Shown in pieces: positions 46,528-58,886 of a DNA stretch of 64,000 bases. The position numbers and the translations under genes were made by a program. The notes under the pieces are model-generated. The model made no database searches. It worked only from the letters and a program-made list of their open reading frames with translations, and was not told where the DNA came from. Position 1 is the stretch's first letter. Every line of letters begins with the position of its first letter. The DNA is from Liolophura sinensis (taxonomy: Eukaryota > Mollusca > Polyplacophora > Chitonida > Chitonidae). The stretch lies in the NCBI RefSeq assembly GCF_032854445.1, contig NC_088301.1:28750402-28814401 (forward strand), written 5' to 3'.

Positions 46528-48260
46528 TTATTTCTTATTTGTATAATTTCTTACATACCTTTGTCTTCGGGAGTTAGTGTTAAACGTTGTTGTGGAAATG
46601 GATCTTGCGATTATCGACTTGGAACGCCCTTTACGGACTACGAATGGTATAGGAATGTCGGACTTGACGCTTATATCAGCACACTCTGTTGTCCACCATG
46701 GAACTGGGGGCATCGACCAGACCGCCCCTGAAGACTTCGGGATGGAGACACTGGTTGCAAAGTTGTTAGCGCCTATAATGTTGTCAGTAAATTGATTAAT
46801 GCTATCAGAAACAACAGATTCCTTAAATAACGACAAGCATTCAGTGGCATAGGTATTCCAATCAGCTCTTTGTATTTTCCATCTAGGCTGGTTACCTACA
46901 TCATTGTATTGTGGTGATACCCGGAATGTAGCAGCCACAGGGTGGTGATCACTTCCATAAGGTGAATCATAGTCCACATACAATGAAAAACCAGGACATA
47001 ACTCATTGGAACACAAAGGCAAATCAAGGGCAGATCACTTGCCCGAGCCGATGTCGAGTCTTGTTCTATTTCCGTCATTTAACCTAATTAAATCATTATC
47101 TTCGACGAAGCCTTCAACTACAGAACCATTGGCATTAGTTGATGAGCTACCCCACAACACATTATGTGCATTAAAAACACCACAAATTTTTATAGGGCCC
47201 TTAGCAGTCGATACAATGGCACTGAGCTCAGAAATATCTAGTCCATTACAAGCATTGTACAGGTTTACCACCTTCACAACCCGCCCATCTATAGGGAATA
47301 TTTGAAATCCCTGGACTTCAATACTACGAAATTTTGTCAAGCAAATTTCCGTGAATGAAATACCACTTTTCATTAACAAAGCCAGCCCACCTCTGGCCAT
47401 GTCAATTCTGTCAGTTCTTTTTATGACATATCCTGGGATTGTAAGGTTATACCTACGTTTAAGAAATGTTTCTTGGAGACAAATTACATCAGGCTCAACA
47501 TAAAGATCCGCTAAGAAATCTTTGAATTCTTGACCATGAGCAAACTAAAACTGGATGTTTTGATGCACTGTAGAGAAAGCCATCGTGGGAAATATAAACA
47601 CACGGATTTTCAGATTTCTTGTATTCTCCATTATTTACCGGCGATTTTCCTTTGCGTCAGCAGAGCCGCAAGCTCCCAGGGAACAACAGTCTCACTACCA
47701 AGATGGCGACGAGAGTCAGCGATGAAACGGATAGCCTCCGAGTTCTTAGGAACTTTGCTATTACCATAACATTCGCGAGGGTAACATCCGAACCATGGTC
47801 CGTCTGGATAGCCATGTCATTGTCAGTGTGTACGCCAATAGAATTAGTTTGTGGTCTGGGTTTAGGGATAGGTGGTTTCGCGTGTGACACACGATCAAGG
47901 CCTCTACATCGTTTTGGACGGACTGCACATGGTCGGAATAACTGTGTTCGGGACGAGCGTTGCGGACAGATTTTAAAGATGCAGAGTAATTCTGATGTAC
48001 TGAGCTTTACCTGCCTCCTTCCTGGAAGGACAGCCGTCATGAGCAGCACCATGGCTACGTCCACAGTTGACACGTTTGGGGGAGGCTATGTTTGATTTAG
48101 GTGCTGGCAACCACTGGCAGCTAGATACAATATCCATTGGGGGTTGTCTGAAGGCCAGTGAAAAGAAAATAAACATTGCTCTCAGATAGCAGCGGTGGGC
48201 TACACGTGTAACTGTCGAGGACAGCAATTCTAGGGAACTGCTCTGAACGCTTTGCATAAA
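46528..48260 (-). pseudogene. I/Nimb-type LINE, 5' half: gag-like knuckle and APE endonuclease
   Basis: Reverse-strand partner of the segment at 40930-43253. Near 48085-47995 a CCHC-type knuckle reads KRVNCGRSHGAAHDGCPSRK, typical of the ORF1 product that binds element RNA. The APE endonuclease, which nicks target DNA, runs from about 47550 to 46960: EPDVICLQETFLKRRYN (catalytic Glu in LQET), MARGGLALLMKSGI, VVNLYNACNG, IKICGVFNAHNVLWGSS (usual GDFN changed to GVFN), LDIGSGK, then after a frameshift YGSDHHPVAATFRV (catalytic SDH). A linker with PWWTTEC follows to 46528, where the PLE begins. The stretch around 47560, where the N-terminal QWNC text should be, is deleted. It is better preserved than the RT half. 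Confidence 0.87.
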
Positions 48261-48431
48261 TAGTATGCTAAATGGTAAAAATATGAACGAAAAAAGAAGA
48301 AAAAGCGCGAAGAAATGGAAAGGAATATACTGGATTTGAAACCCAGACTGCCAAGCTTTGTTCTTCAGCCGAGAACAAAGGTCCCTGTTATATACCTGTA
48401 TTCACCACTGATGTGAAGATTAATGACGGGT

Positions 48432-48490
48432 GGATTCGAACTTGCACACATTAATGAAAGAAAAGTTCGGGGTACACCAATTCGGCTATG
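48432..48490 (-). repeat. tRNA-like SINE head
   Basis: The complement of 48477-48488 reads TAGCCGAATTGG (A box) and that of 48432-48442 reads AGTTCGAATCC (B box), spaced 34 bp apart. Flanking tRNA stems are not evident. No second copy seen in the window. Confidence 0.5.
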
Positions 48491-48500
48491 TAGGTCATGT

Positions 48501-49405
48501 ACAAAGTATTTTAGTAATAGCAATAACAAATACGAAGAAACTGAGTGAAAAACGTTTCAAAAAAGAAAGGAATATACTGGACTTGCAACCGGAACTTCCA
48601 GGTATCACGTACAATGGGTCTAGTACAAAAGATATTGCCGATGTGGCGTTAAGCCATAATCATTCATTCTAGTACTAAAGACCAACTTAGAGATAGTGCA
48701 GCTCTGATCCTCTGCCCATAGCCAAAAACAAAAGACAGAAACAATACATTGTTGCAACATTCATTCCGTTCCGCTGAACTGCAGTATATAGATTCGTGCA
48801 GTCTTGCAAGAAGCCCCCATGTAAAGTAGATAGAGACTTTCATACAGTAAAACTTTTGTTGCTCTTTGCATGAAAACTACACGTAACAGCGAAAAACTAA
48901 TAGCAGATTGCTGACATCAAACTATACTAGACAACGGTTTATTCTGGTTATTTTAAATGGTTATTAAAATCAACCTACTTCTGCGCAATTTTCAAATCTT
49001 AGCCTAAGACCTATTTCCATAAAAAGCAAAAATCGAAAAAGTACACATTTTAGAAAAGGTCATGATGAAAACACCTGCACTATTTTCATGTCAGCAGATT
49101 CATTCTTCTGGGAGCCTTTCAGATAAAATCCAGTATGACAGCCAAGTCACGCGGCCGAAAGTTACAGGGCATAACGTTAACTCATACCCTAAAACATACT
49201 AAATTTTCGCGAAGGTATGATTGACCGTTTTTGCTAGAAACGTGCCACAGTTTTAAACAGAATAACAATGATCCTAACAACAACAATGATCCTAACTATA
49301 ACAATATTGTTTCAAACCGAAAGACTTGAACCCCTAATAATACTAATCGGAACGATTTAAAAGGGTGTCCCCCTAGGATAGCGTGGACCACTAACAGTAC
49401 GTTTT
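48501..49405. other. unassigned DNA with a dispersed repeat
   Basis: 48748-48845 and 48875-48925 resemble 29596-29700 and 31490-31560. No supported gene was seen. The 80-codon frame at 48430-48672 overlaps the tRNA-like head and is not credible. Confidence 0.4.
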
Positions 49406-49700
49406 TGAGTGAATGACTGCTTGGGGTTTAACGTCGTACTTAACAATTTTTCAGTCGTATGACGACGAAGAAGTCCTTAGAGATCAAGTTATGTGCCTCC
49501 TTGTTGCGAGACGGATTTCCACCGCTCTTTTAGCTAGTGCTGCTTCACTGAGACGACTTACCGAAGGCAAGTAAGCTTTCCCGCCCGAGCCGTTATACTG
49601 ATACGGGTCAACAAGTCGCTGCACTGTCCCCTTAATGCTGAATGCCAAGGGAGGAAGCTACAACTTCCTCTTTTAAAGTCTTAGGTGAGAGCCGACCCTT
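49406..49700 (-). repeat. SINE family B copy
   Basis: Reverse-strand element, tail first: GAGTGAATGACTGCTTGGGGTTTAACGTCGTACTTAAC, then TCAGTCGTATGACGACG, GTGCCTCCTTGTTGCG, TTCCACCGCTCTTTTAGCTAGTGCTGCTTCACTGAGACGAC, CCGAAGGCAAGTAAGC, CGCCCGAGCC.TTATACTGATACGGGTCAAC and the ACTTCCTCTTTTAAAGTCTTAGGTG segment. The tRNA-like head ends at GAGCCGACCC and is incomplete. The other copies align over the whole length. Confidence 0.92.
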
Positions 49701-50731
49701 TTTTTATCGTACGCATTTTTTTTTTTGCCCTACACACAATTGTTATCAGACATGAAACTTTGTGTCCAAGCTACATTACGTCTGTAAACCAGCTACCCAA
49801 CAATTGCAAGTATATCAAAAAGTCTTTTACAGGCTTTGCAGCATATTCTTTTTTATTCACAGTATACATATACAGTACGTCTTTATCTTAAAATGAATAT
49901 TAACATTGGATTTCACATTTTCCTCGTAGCTACAAACCTGAACATTAGCCACTGTTGATATTGAATACTGAAGCCAGAAAAATGTGTATGACACACAATC
50001 ATCATTAATCTTTTAAATAGCGGAGTTTTCTTTCCCTGCCACTTCTATCAGTGGCTGGTGTAAGAGCCCGAATGCGAAGACGCAAAAGAGCGCAGGACCT
50101 AGCTGCAACGGACTTGCAGTTTCACATGATTTAGTGGAAAATAAATTGATGGTTTTGAAATGGAAAGGTTTACTTGACACTTGTCAAATATTTTATTCAG
50201 TCATACTCGCTACCAAAATTGCGTTTAGTCAGTGACACGTAACAACATAAACTCTACACATGGTGGATATTGGGGCGGAGTTCAACATGTTTCGACGGAG
50301 GGCGACACCAGATACCTAAACTGTTGCCGACTTTACTGTAAAGTGTACACTCTGTTTCTGACAATGCCATATTTGAAATCCTTTACACGTTTTAATATAA
50401 TATAACCCTAATAAATCAATTTTATTTTATCTCTTGTAGTATGCTTATATAATCTCACGGCATTATGGTTTTAGAGATGTTTTTTTTAGATAGAGGTTTT
50501 AGGAAATTAAAGCGATGCAAACATGTAGCCTATTCGCGGAGACAGTGGTCTTGGCTGTTTTAATGCGTGGAGTTCACGCCCATTGACCAGCATGCAACTT
50601 GCTTTTGAATAATTATGACGTCACCCGAGGCAATGAGCTCTTCGTGTCGAAGCTAAGCTTGTTGAGCGTAATATTGTGAATCAGAGAAAGTATTCTACCT
50701 GCATTTTCTTATATGGAGTATAATAATATGG
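49701..50731. other. unassigned DNA
   Basis: Nothing recognised except a CRE-like TGACGTCA at 50616-50623, inside a 16-base word whose complement occurs at 57432-57447. Confidence 0.4.
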
Positions 50732-51092
50732 AGTGAGTGAGCGAATGCTTGGGGTTTAACGTCGTACAGTTTTCAGTCATATGACGACGAAGGAGTCCTT
50801 AGAGATCAAGTAATGTGCCTTCTTGTTGCAGGACTGATTTCCACCGCTCCTTTATCTACTGCTGCTTCACTAAGACGACATATATATGCTATACCGAAGG
50901 CAAGTAAGCTGCCCCGCCCGAGCCATTATACTGACACGGGTTAACAAGCCGTTGCACTATTCTGAACCCCAAGCGAGGAAGTCACAACACCAAAAAAAGG
51001 TCTTAGTTGTGACCCGACTCAGGACTGGTCCAGGATTTTCCACACCCGAAGCGAACGCTCTACCAACGATGCCATCAGAACCGCTAATAATA
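50732..51092 (-). repeat. SINE family B, near full length with tRNA-like head
   Basis: Complete from the GAGTGAGTGAGCGAATG tail to the head. On the reverse strand the head reads CGTTGGTAGAGCGTTCGCTTCGGGTGTGG (A box TTGGTAGAGCG) followed by GATT..CCTGG, and GTCGGGTCAC at the boundary to the body. The CGCTTCGGGTGTG anticodon-arm text resembles tRNA-Pro(CGG). A TATATATGCTATA insertion splits the AGACGAC...CCGAAGGC part. A tRNA-Pro origin is inference from these bases. Confidence 0.92.
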
Positions 51093-51616
51093 AGATGGAC
51101 GTCCAGCATATCAGTGTGTAAGTTGTTGCGTGTGAATAACTGAAGTCAGTATGTATATAGACGACTGGCTAAAAGAAATAGACTACAGTCACAAACTAAC
51201 TGCTCTTTATTTATTTATTTTTTCTTGTTAAGATTAACACAGTACACACAGTAGGTTATATGGTATACTATATAGCGGCCTATATATTATACCTAATCTC
51301 ATCGGCGGCCGTAAGCAAAAAGAAAAATGTGGTACAAAACCGAATTGTTTTTTTTACTTCTACTACGACAATCTTTGTACAAGGAAGCCTACAACGAATA
51401 AAGCATGAGGCAGCAAGTGTAGTGTAAATGGTATCTGATAACATATATATATATTTCAGGCAAGAGGTGAAATGCAGGTCATGAAAAAGATGTTATTATC
51501 GGCATCTCTACATGTATAGGCTAGATCATAGTATAGTTTTGTCTTGTGTCTATAGTGAATACTTAGATTACGAGTGGTTTCATAGTAAAAAAACTTTCAA
51601 CATAATTTCAAACAAA
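51093..51616. other. unassigned DNA
   Basis: No gene or element recognised. Confidence 0.4.
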
Positions 51617-51692
51617 TGTCCCGGTTACCTCCCGTCATAATGCTGGCCATTGTCGTAGCCAAACATCCTTGGGTACTCCTGTTGAATAAATA
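51617..51692 (+). repeat. SINE family A 3' fragment, diverged
   Basis: TCCCGGTTACCTCCCGTCATAATGCTGGCCATTGTCGTA, then ATCCTTGGGTACTCCTGTTGAATAAATAAAC, correspond to the last ~75 bp of the family with deletions. Confidence 0.7.
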
Positions 51693-51732
51693 AACAAATT
51701 AAATAAACAGATAAACATTTCTTTTCTTTATT

Positions 51733-51825
51733 CTTTTTTGTTGTTGTTGTTGGGGTTTTTTGCTGTTTTTTGTGTTGCTGTTGTTTGTTTCTTGTTGTTG
51801 TTGTTTTTTGTTGTTTTTTTTTTTA
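51733..51825. repeat. (GTT)n/T-rich low-complexity tract
   Basis: GTT repeats and T runs; produces a hydrophobic open frame without meaning. Confidence 0.9.
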
Positions 51826-52074
51826 CTTTTATGAGGATGTGTGAAACTGATGGAACAGCCAATTATAAGCAAAAACACAGCCTACACATGCAGAAAGCGT
51901 TGAAAGAATATATAGAGAATGGAGAAATGCACCATTTAACAAATTCTTCGTTTATTGTTTCTGCTACTGTGAATGTAGATAATATTTTAGTTATTACTTT
52001 GCTTTAACCTATATAGATGTATATGTAGGCTTACACACTACGTTCGGTTGTAGGCTTTGTCTATTTCATGTTAT

Positions 52075-52397
52075 CGGGAGAGGTAGATCCAGAATCAATC
52101 CTGGGCCCGGTCACACCTCAGACCTTAAAAGAGGAAGTTGAAGCTCCCTCGCTTGGCGTTCAGCATTAAGGGGATATTGTAACGACTAGTTGACCCGTAT
52201 TACTCTAATGGCTCGGGCGGGGCGACTTACTTGCCTTCGGTAAGTTGTCTCAGCTAGTGAAGCAGCACTAGATAAAAGAGCAGTGGAAAGCTCTGCTGCA
52301 ACAAGGAGGCACATTTCATGCACTCCTTCGTCGTCATATGACTGAAAAATTGTGAAGAACGGTGTTAAACCCCAAGTACTCACTCATTCACTAACTC
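52075..52397 (+). repeat. SINE family B copy
   Basis: Forward copy from the head remnant GAGAGGTAGATCCAGAATCAATCCTGGGCCCGGTCAC through AGAGGAAGTTGAAGC, GTTGACCCGTATTACTCTAATGGCTCGGG, TGCCTTCGGTAAGTTGTCTCAGC, AGCAGCACTAGATAAAAGAGC, TGCTGCAACAAGGAGGC and TCGTCGTCATATGACTG to the tail CCCCAAGTACTCACTCATTCACT. The A-box end of the head is missing. Confidence 0.92.
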
Positions 52398-53569
52398 TAT
52401 TTCATATTATAAATGACATGCTGTGGCCGGCCGTAACGAAATGAGTGCCATTCTGGATTTTTAGGTGACTAATGGGATTTTTTCAACTAAGGTGAATTCA
52501 AATGGCTGCATTTGCTGCTTTTATCACTATATAAACTAATGGTTCAGCAAATCCGCTGCACTGAACTGCTCTAAACGTCTTTCGCTCTCTTGGTGACTGT
52601 GACGAAATTTTTCTTGAACGTATCGTGACTGCAAGGTGGCTACGGTCAAGTGTTACTCTCTCTCTACTGCTCTGAGCAGACTTCCATGGCCATGTTGACG
52701 ATATTTTATTTTGAACTCATATCGTTACAGATGGCTACGAACAAATGTTATATATAGTACCTGTATACCACTCTATACAGGCTTCACTATGTTGTTCATG
52801 CATGTACTTGACTTTTAAGTTTTCCATTAACATTATGTTTGTAAGCCGAAAGCTGTAAGCTCATTGCATGTTCTTGCTAAAAACAACAAGCTTCCAAGCT
52901 GAAAGCTGGAAACCTGTTGTTCTTGCTAAGAGTATTAGACGTCCAAGCTTGGAAGGCAATTGTTTTTGCAGCAACAGTTTTTTTTTCTCTGAGAACACCT
53001 TTTTGCCCTTTAGTGAGAAAACTATGTATCCAACGTAAAAGTTGTTATGTAACACAGTTCATGACCAAACCCCTTGCTGGTGTATAAACCTTTACCCATG
53101 GGCTTGTCACCCACATTGCCGCCATTTCCAGAAGCGCTGATCCGATTGCATTGTTTGTTTGCTTGTTTGTTTATTCACCAATATAATATACAAAACATAA
53201 GATTCATATAAACATACAGAAACATACTGGCGAGAATAAAGCTCCATGGAGCTTGCCATATCCCATTAACATACAATTTGTATATAATACAGGCATGTGA
53301 ACTGTGGTGATTATAAACATCGTGATTATCAGTTCCTATGAAAAAAGTAAATAAATAAATCATATATACAGGTGTTTATAGTAACGACTATCAAGTATAT
53401 TATTGTGTGTTACACTTAACGGAGAATAACTGCTGCAGCATATACGATTTCAGTTTGGATTTGAATAAGGAAATAAATATGTTTGTGAAAGATTACTGTG
53501 AGTATGAGGTTTGCTGTTTGGTTTAAACGTTTTTCTTTTCCTTCACATATGCACAGTAAGCCATAGGCT
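52398..53569. other. unassigned DNA
   Basis: 52860-52960 contains related words (AAGCTTCCAAGCTGAAAGCTG, GTCCAAGCTTGGAAGG), a small imperfect local repeat. No gene recognised. Confidence 0.4.
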
Positions 53570-53580
53570 TATAACGTGTA

Positions 53581-53821
53581 GGAGGCCTCCGTAACTAAGT
53601 TGGTTAGCGCACTAGCGCAGCGTAATGAGCCAGGAGCCTCTCACCAATGCGGTCGCTGTGAGTTCAAGTCTAGCCCATGCTGGCTTCCTCTCCGGCCGTA
53701 CGTGCGGATGGTCGTGGGTTTCCCCCGGGCTCTGCCCGGTTTCCTGGCCGACGTCGCATAAGTGAAATATCGTTGAGCACTGCATAAAACACCAATCAAA
53801 TAAATACATAAATAAAATAAA
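53581..53821 (+). repeat. SINE family A, full length, 11-bp target duplication
   Basis: Starts GGAGGCCTCCGTAACTAAGTTGGTTAGCGC (A box region), B box GAGTTCAAGTC, the full body with an internal deletion between CCGTACGTG and CGGATGGTCG and another before GGCCGACGTCGC, and the tail ATAAATAAAATAAA. TATAACGTGTA flanks it on both sides (53570-53580 and 53822-53832), a perfect target duplication, so both element ends are fixed by this copy. Confidence 0.95.
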
Positions 53822-53832
53822 TATAACGTGTA

Positions 53833-54289
53833 ACATTCGCAGAAATTATGTACATTATTTTTTCTTGAGAACAAAATAAATTTTGACATTGTTTTGAAAC
53901 TATTTTGAGAGAAAGATAAGCAGATAATAATTATTTACAAAATAATAAATATACATATATAAATATAAACATACACGTACATACACATACACGTGCACAC
54001 ACATGCACATACATATATACTTAACAGCTTTATACATGTACGACCTTGTTCTCATCAACAATTTAACCATGTTTTATGCCATGTAACTAAACCACTGCCT
54101 GTTTCGACATGTGCGTAATATGTTCCTTAGTTACTGGTAACACATATCCGATATAAAGACCTCTTTGGACATTCATATTCATATTCCTTGAAAATAACAT
54201 GAACTTTGAAACTACAGTTGGAATATAACAGAATGTAGAAAGTTAAGAATGCGTTTTATTATTCTTTTTCCTATGTAAATTCTCCTCAC
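53833..54289. other. AT-rich DNA with short simple repeats
   Basis: TA/CA-rich words (ACATACACATACACGTGCACACACATGCACATACATATATA) at 53970-54020. No gene recognised. Confidence 0.5.
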
Positions 54290-56640
54290 CATAGGTTTAT
54301 CACTAAATAGTACAACAGAATCTTTTGGTTTGGCTAATGAAAAGGCAGGCCTCTAAACAAATAGAGGTACTACAGCCATAGAGGAGATTTGTAGCTGGGA
54401 TGTCCGTATAACCAAGCAGTCTTACATTATTTAACATTATATCCATTTGAACAACATACCTTTCGCACTCTAGCAGCTGTTTCGAAAGGCCAACCACAAA
54501 TACATTTAGAAGAGTCAGTAATAAAATTGTAAAATAAATCATCATTTAGCGAGGTACATCCATTACTTAGTCTATACAAAATTATATTTGACCAGCGCAT
54601 GCCAACAACTACCATACCAGTGGCAATGTCGGATAAAAATAGTTTTTCTAGAGCTACTTTAAATTCTTTGTGATTTTGGATGTGTCTGATTGAATATGGT
54701 GAAATGTTCGAGTCCCACACAGTTTGTGGGAAAAAAGAATTACTAAAGCTGGCTGTTCAACATCGAAAAGTTGTTAGTTGATTTGTTGATCTGATTTGAT
54801 ACGGATTACACTGATGTGTTGGTGGTGGTAGTTTGATAGCAAATACATTGCTAGTTGCATCATTAAGATAACGTTGAAAGAAAAAACCAGCCTATGCATA
54901 TAGCGTCGTTTACGCAATTGTGTGAAACCTGACTCTTCATAGAGTAAGTTAGAGGCAGCACTTTTAGTTAAACCAGTGATAACACGAAGTGCGTCCTTTT
55001 GGATGTTTTCAATGGTACTTACTTGGCTTTCACTAATATTATCCTAAACTATGTCTGTATATTCCATAGATGGTCTTTTGTACATTTGTACATAATTTCT
55101 AGGCATTTTCCACTAAGAGGATATTTAAATGCTCTGAACATGGATAATTTTTTATTAGTAGCTTCCACAAGGTTGTCTATATTTGTCCAGTTCCCAGTGT
55201 TATTAAAGATTGATCCTAAATGCTTGTGTGATGTAGCTGAAGTTATATTTTCCGTTAAAACTGAAATGATAACTGCGATCGTTGCCGGCGTCTTGAAACA
55301 TTAAGTACTACAGTCTTTGTTGCATTAAAGTCAACAAGCCAAGTTTTGGCCCAAAAATCAATTTTTTCAAGGTCGTCAGTTGTGAAGCTATTAATGTTTT
55401 GCTGTGTCAGTTGATAGCCTGTAACGTAAAGGCAGGTGTCATCAGCAAATAACTTGATATTATTAGTAATTTCATTTGGAGGGTCATTAATATAGACAAG
55501 AAACAATAAAGGGCCGAAGATGGGAATTCCAGCTTTTATAGTTCTAAGATTTGATTGGGAACCGTTTAGCACAGCCCTTTGCTTTTGATCTTTTAAATAA
55601 TCCTCAAACCAGTTGAGCAGGTCACCTTTTATTCCGAGTGAGTTTAATCTAGCTAGTATGCCTTTGTGTCAAACTCGATCAACAGCCTTAGAGATATCAA
55701 AAAATATGGAAAACACTTCCCTGCCGTCATCCAGGGCTTTACCGATGTCAAAATAGAGGTCTGCGAGTTCCACGGTTGTTGACTTTGATGGTAAAAAACC
55801 ATACTGGTTCGGAGATATTTCGGGACGCATGTGGCTAAATACTGTCCGAAAGACAACGCGTTCGAAGATTTGAGGCCTTAGATGGGTTACCCGACTTGAA
55901 TATACGGGTAACGTTGGCAATTTTCCAGGAAGAGGGATACTTTCCTGAAGTTAAAGACAGATTGAATAATGTCGTCAAAATTGGAGAAATTTCGTGCTTA
56001 GCTTCAAAGAGCATTTTGGGACTGATGCCCTCTGGTCCAGTGGCTTTGCCCGTGTCAACAGACTTAAGCACCTCAAGTACGTCATTGGATTCAACAGTAA
56101 TACCTAGTAATTCTGTGTTAGTTTTAGGTGTAACCTTGGGGCATGCTGCATTTGTGTCATTCAAGGAATAGACACTAGAAAAGAAATCGTTCAGTACATT
56201 TGCCTTGTTGGCATTATCATATTCGTAATTGCCATTGTCTGTTAACAGAGGCGTAACTGGGCTTACATTGGAGTTGCCATTATTTAAGTGAGATTTGCCA
56301 CCAAAACTTACTCTCAACATTTCCGGATTCTATTTTTTATTAATTTGTGTTCGTGAGATGTTTTGGCATTTCTAGTAAGTGAATTAACATGATTTCTTTG
56401 TGTTTTGTAAGCAGTAATATTGAGTTTACATGCAGATTCGTGTGATTTTTTTGTAAAGTTTGTTTCTAAGTTTAATTTCTGTCTTAATTGCTGCTGATAT
56501 CCATGGCTTGTCACTAGGATTTAGGTTACCGTACGATTTGGAATACTTATGTGAGCGGAGTCTAATAGGGCATTTGTTATCAATAGGCACATTTCGTCAA
56601 CATTGTCAAGTCTTCCCAGTTTAAGTTCGCTGTTTGTCGT
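54290..56640 (-). pseudogene. CR1/L2-like LINE ORF2, 5'-truncated and decayed
   Basis: Reverse-strand reverse transcriptase of a non-LTR retrotransposon. From 56500 down: a basic linker (KTQRNHVNSLTRNAK), NKANVLNDFFSSVYS, DVLEVLKSVDTGKATGPEGISPKML and LFNLSLTSGKYPSSWKIANV (fingers). Next are SPNQYGFLPSKSTT, FFDISKAVDRV (motif A, catalytic Asp present), GIKGDLLNWFEDYLKDQKQRAV, and GIP..FGPLLFLVYIND (motif B, PQGSIL mostly lost). They are followed by KLFADDTCLYV (motif C intact), WLVDFNATKT, a thumb with IENIQKDALRVITGL (near 54990), and a C-terminal CICGWPFETA segment (near 54490). Frames break at about 55880, 55670 and 55230. The endonuclease part is absent, so the copy is 5'-truncated near 56640. 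The clade is assigned by wording only; it lacks RNase H and is unlike the LINE at 40930-48260. Confidence 0.88.
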
Positions 56641-58886
56641 TTAAATCACATGATCACCTATTTTTGAACATTGAAAAAACAAGATAACAGTTAGATGTAG
56701 TGTGACGAACTTGGTTTTATCTTTTTTTTCCCCTACGATGGACAATATTCCTGTATATTACAAATAAAACTCGCAGATGTTTTTGTCACTTTCAAAGGTC
56801 ACGTGAGCAGAAACCATTGGCGCTGTAAAGCTGAAAATTGGTGAGTAGATAAATATAACTGGTGCTCTCTTTTTGTTTTCTCATAGAACGATATTTCTAT
56901 GCGTGATATTTTTGCCGTCAAATGCGTTTTAAAAACTTGTTTCCTTTTGCTAACGGAATTGTACATACCTCACTCAGGTAACCTTAGCGCGCTCATGCCA
57001 ACTCAAGTTCTTTTATACGATATCCGAAATAGTTATAGTTGTGTGTAACTATATTCTTATCAACCCTGATACACGTATATGTTTTATAACAGAAATGTGC
57101 GTAGCCTTTGTGCGGAGTAGGGCTGCGCCCATGGTTACTGTCACTGCCAGCTGCAGTAATGTAGCTACACATGTAATCGGCATTGGCCCACAGGCCATTT
57201 AATCTGCAGCCCATTAATACGTCTGTTTTAACGTATCAACCACATCGTACTGCTTAGAGGATTAGTGTCCAGATTTAGCTACTGGTCCTTATTATAAAGA
57301 TTATAACCCGTTTAAACAGTATGTTACCGGGAGGGTTTCTGAGAAACGAAATAATGATTTTAATTCCACCCAAACCATACATTTACTGTTCTAGCCCGAT
57401 CTCAGCCGGCTGCCAGGTCCGACTCATGCAGCTCGGGTGACGTCATAGATGGTCAACCCCTGCAAGTCTACCTGGCCTAAATAACCTGCGAATTCGTATC
57501 AAAACGATGTCATTTTCGACATGGATTTTAGCTACACAGAAGAAATATATTTGTTATCAATAGGCACAGTTTGGCGCCATATTAATTTGAACCAAAAGTG
57601 GACGACGTTGAAGTTCCAATTTAGGACACTGACATCTCTGGCCAGATTTTAGATTCCGAATTTTCAGATGTTGAATTGGATCTTAATTTGTGCAGGAATT
57701 TCCGACAACTCTTGCAACACAGACTAGTAAACTATAGCTTTATCCTGTGTTACACTGTACATTTGGCGTGTTTATCTTAAGAGTTAATGTTTATTGTCTC
57801 CCTCCGCCCGCTTCACAATAAATATCACTCTGTTCCCCCAAGGGATTTTAAATCCATACCGATGTGTGATAAGAACTACCGGTACATGTTATTGTCAGCA
57901 TTGGGAATAGCCCATTACCATGGTGGTCTATAAATATACATATATACACTGTATATGTATGTATATGTATAACTGCTGCCAGCATATACAGTATAAATAC
58001 ATGTACGATGTGGACGTCGGCGCTAGTGTACAGATTTACTATCAGTTTTCCGTTCAGTTGATAGTATTTTATAACTAATGTGTTCATGTACTATTTTAGA
58101 CATTCAGTTGTTCTTCTCTCGTAGCTTATATGCCAGCATAATGGCGAGAGCATGCGGGTACGGCTGTTCTTGGCGAGTACAAAATCGTTCCCTGTTGTGC
58201 TCTATATCCACGCCTTCCTGAGGGTCAGATCGTCTGGAAACTTAAAAAAACTAGCTCCTGGGCTCCTCGACGACCTGTTTTCACAACCGTATGCAGAATA
58301 GTAAACCATTTCGTGTAAATTCAATACACTTGTTGTCACCCTTGTAGTTTTTTTTTTTATCACTGAATTAAATGGCGAAGCTCTGATAGCTCAAAAAGGT
58401 TGGATTTGTGTGACCTAATTCGATGGAGAATATATATCGAGTGTTGGCGGAAAAAATGTATAAAACCAGATTCATTATCTAGTGATTTTATGTATCCTTT
58501 TTCAGTATTTACACTCAAACAGTGTATGGAGCGGTAGCTTATTATGAGTAGTTAGTAAATCTGGGCACTAATCCTTTAATTGTTACATTGTCATGGTCTT
58601 AAACAGATACTCGATCTCTGCATGTGCAAGGATAATAAACACAATTCACGCTGAAAAATGGAAATGATTGTACTCTCGTAAGCTGGGGCATTTTGTTGTT
58701 TTAAACTTACTAAACGAGAAGGTGAACACGGGCCATATTTTGCCCAATTATTGGAAAGAAGTCAGCTTTAAGAATGAAGAGTAAGGCGACGCAGGGTATT
58801 GCTAAAATAGTTTGTATTGCATTGGAAAGGAGATATTGTGTAGCCGACACGTGAATGTTAGTGAATATAATTAAAGAAGCATAGAA
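56641..58886. other. unassigned DNA
   Basis: No gene recognised. 57549-57568 repeats the 20 bases at 56572-56591 near the LINE's 5' end. A CRE-like TGACGTCA is at 57438-57445, in a locally GC-rich stretch (57390-57490). Confidence 0.4.

Noticed and set aside
40930-48260. Endogenous retrovirus as the source of the RT and RNase H text
   Set aside because: No LTRs bound the region, and the APE endonuclease with SYRPI/FLDIEKAYD-type RT is diagnostic of a non-LTR element.
51733-52007. Membrane protein from the hydrophobic open frame
   Set aside because: The hydrophobic part is a translated GTT/T microsatellite.
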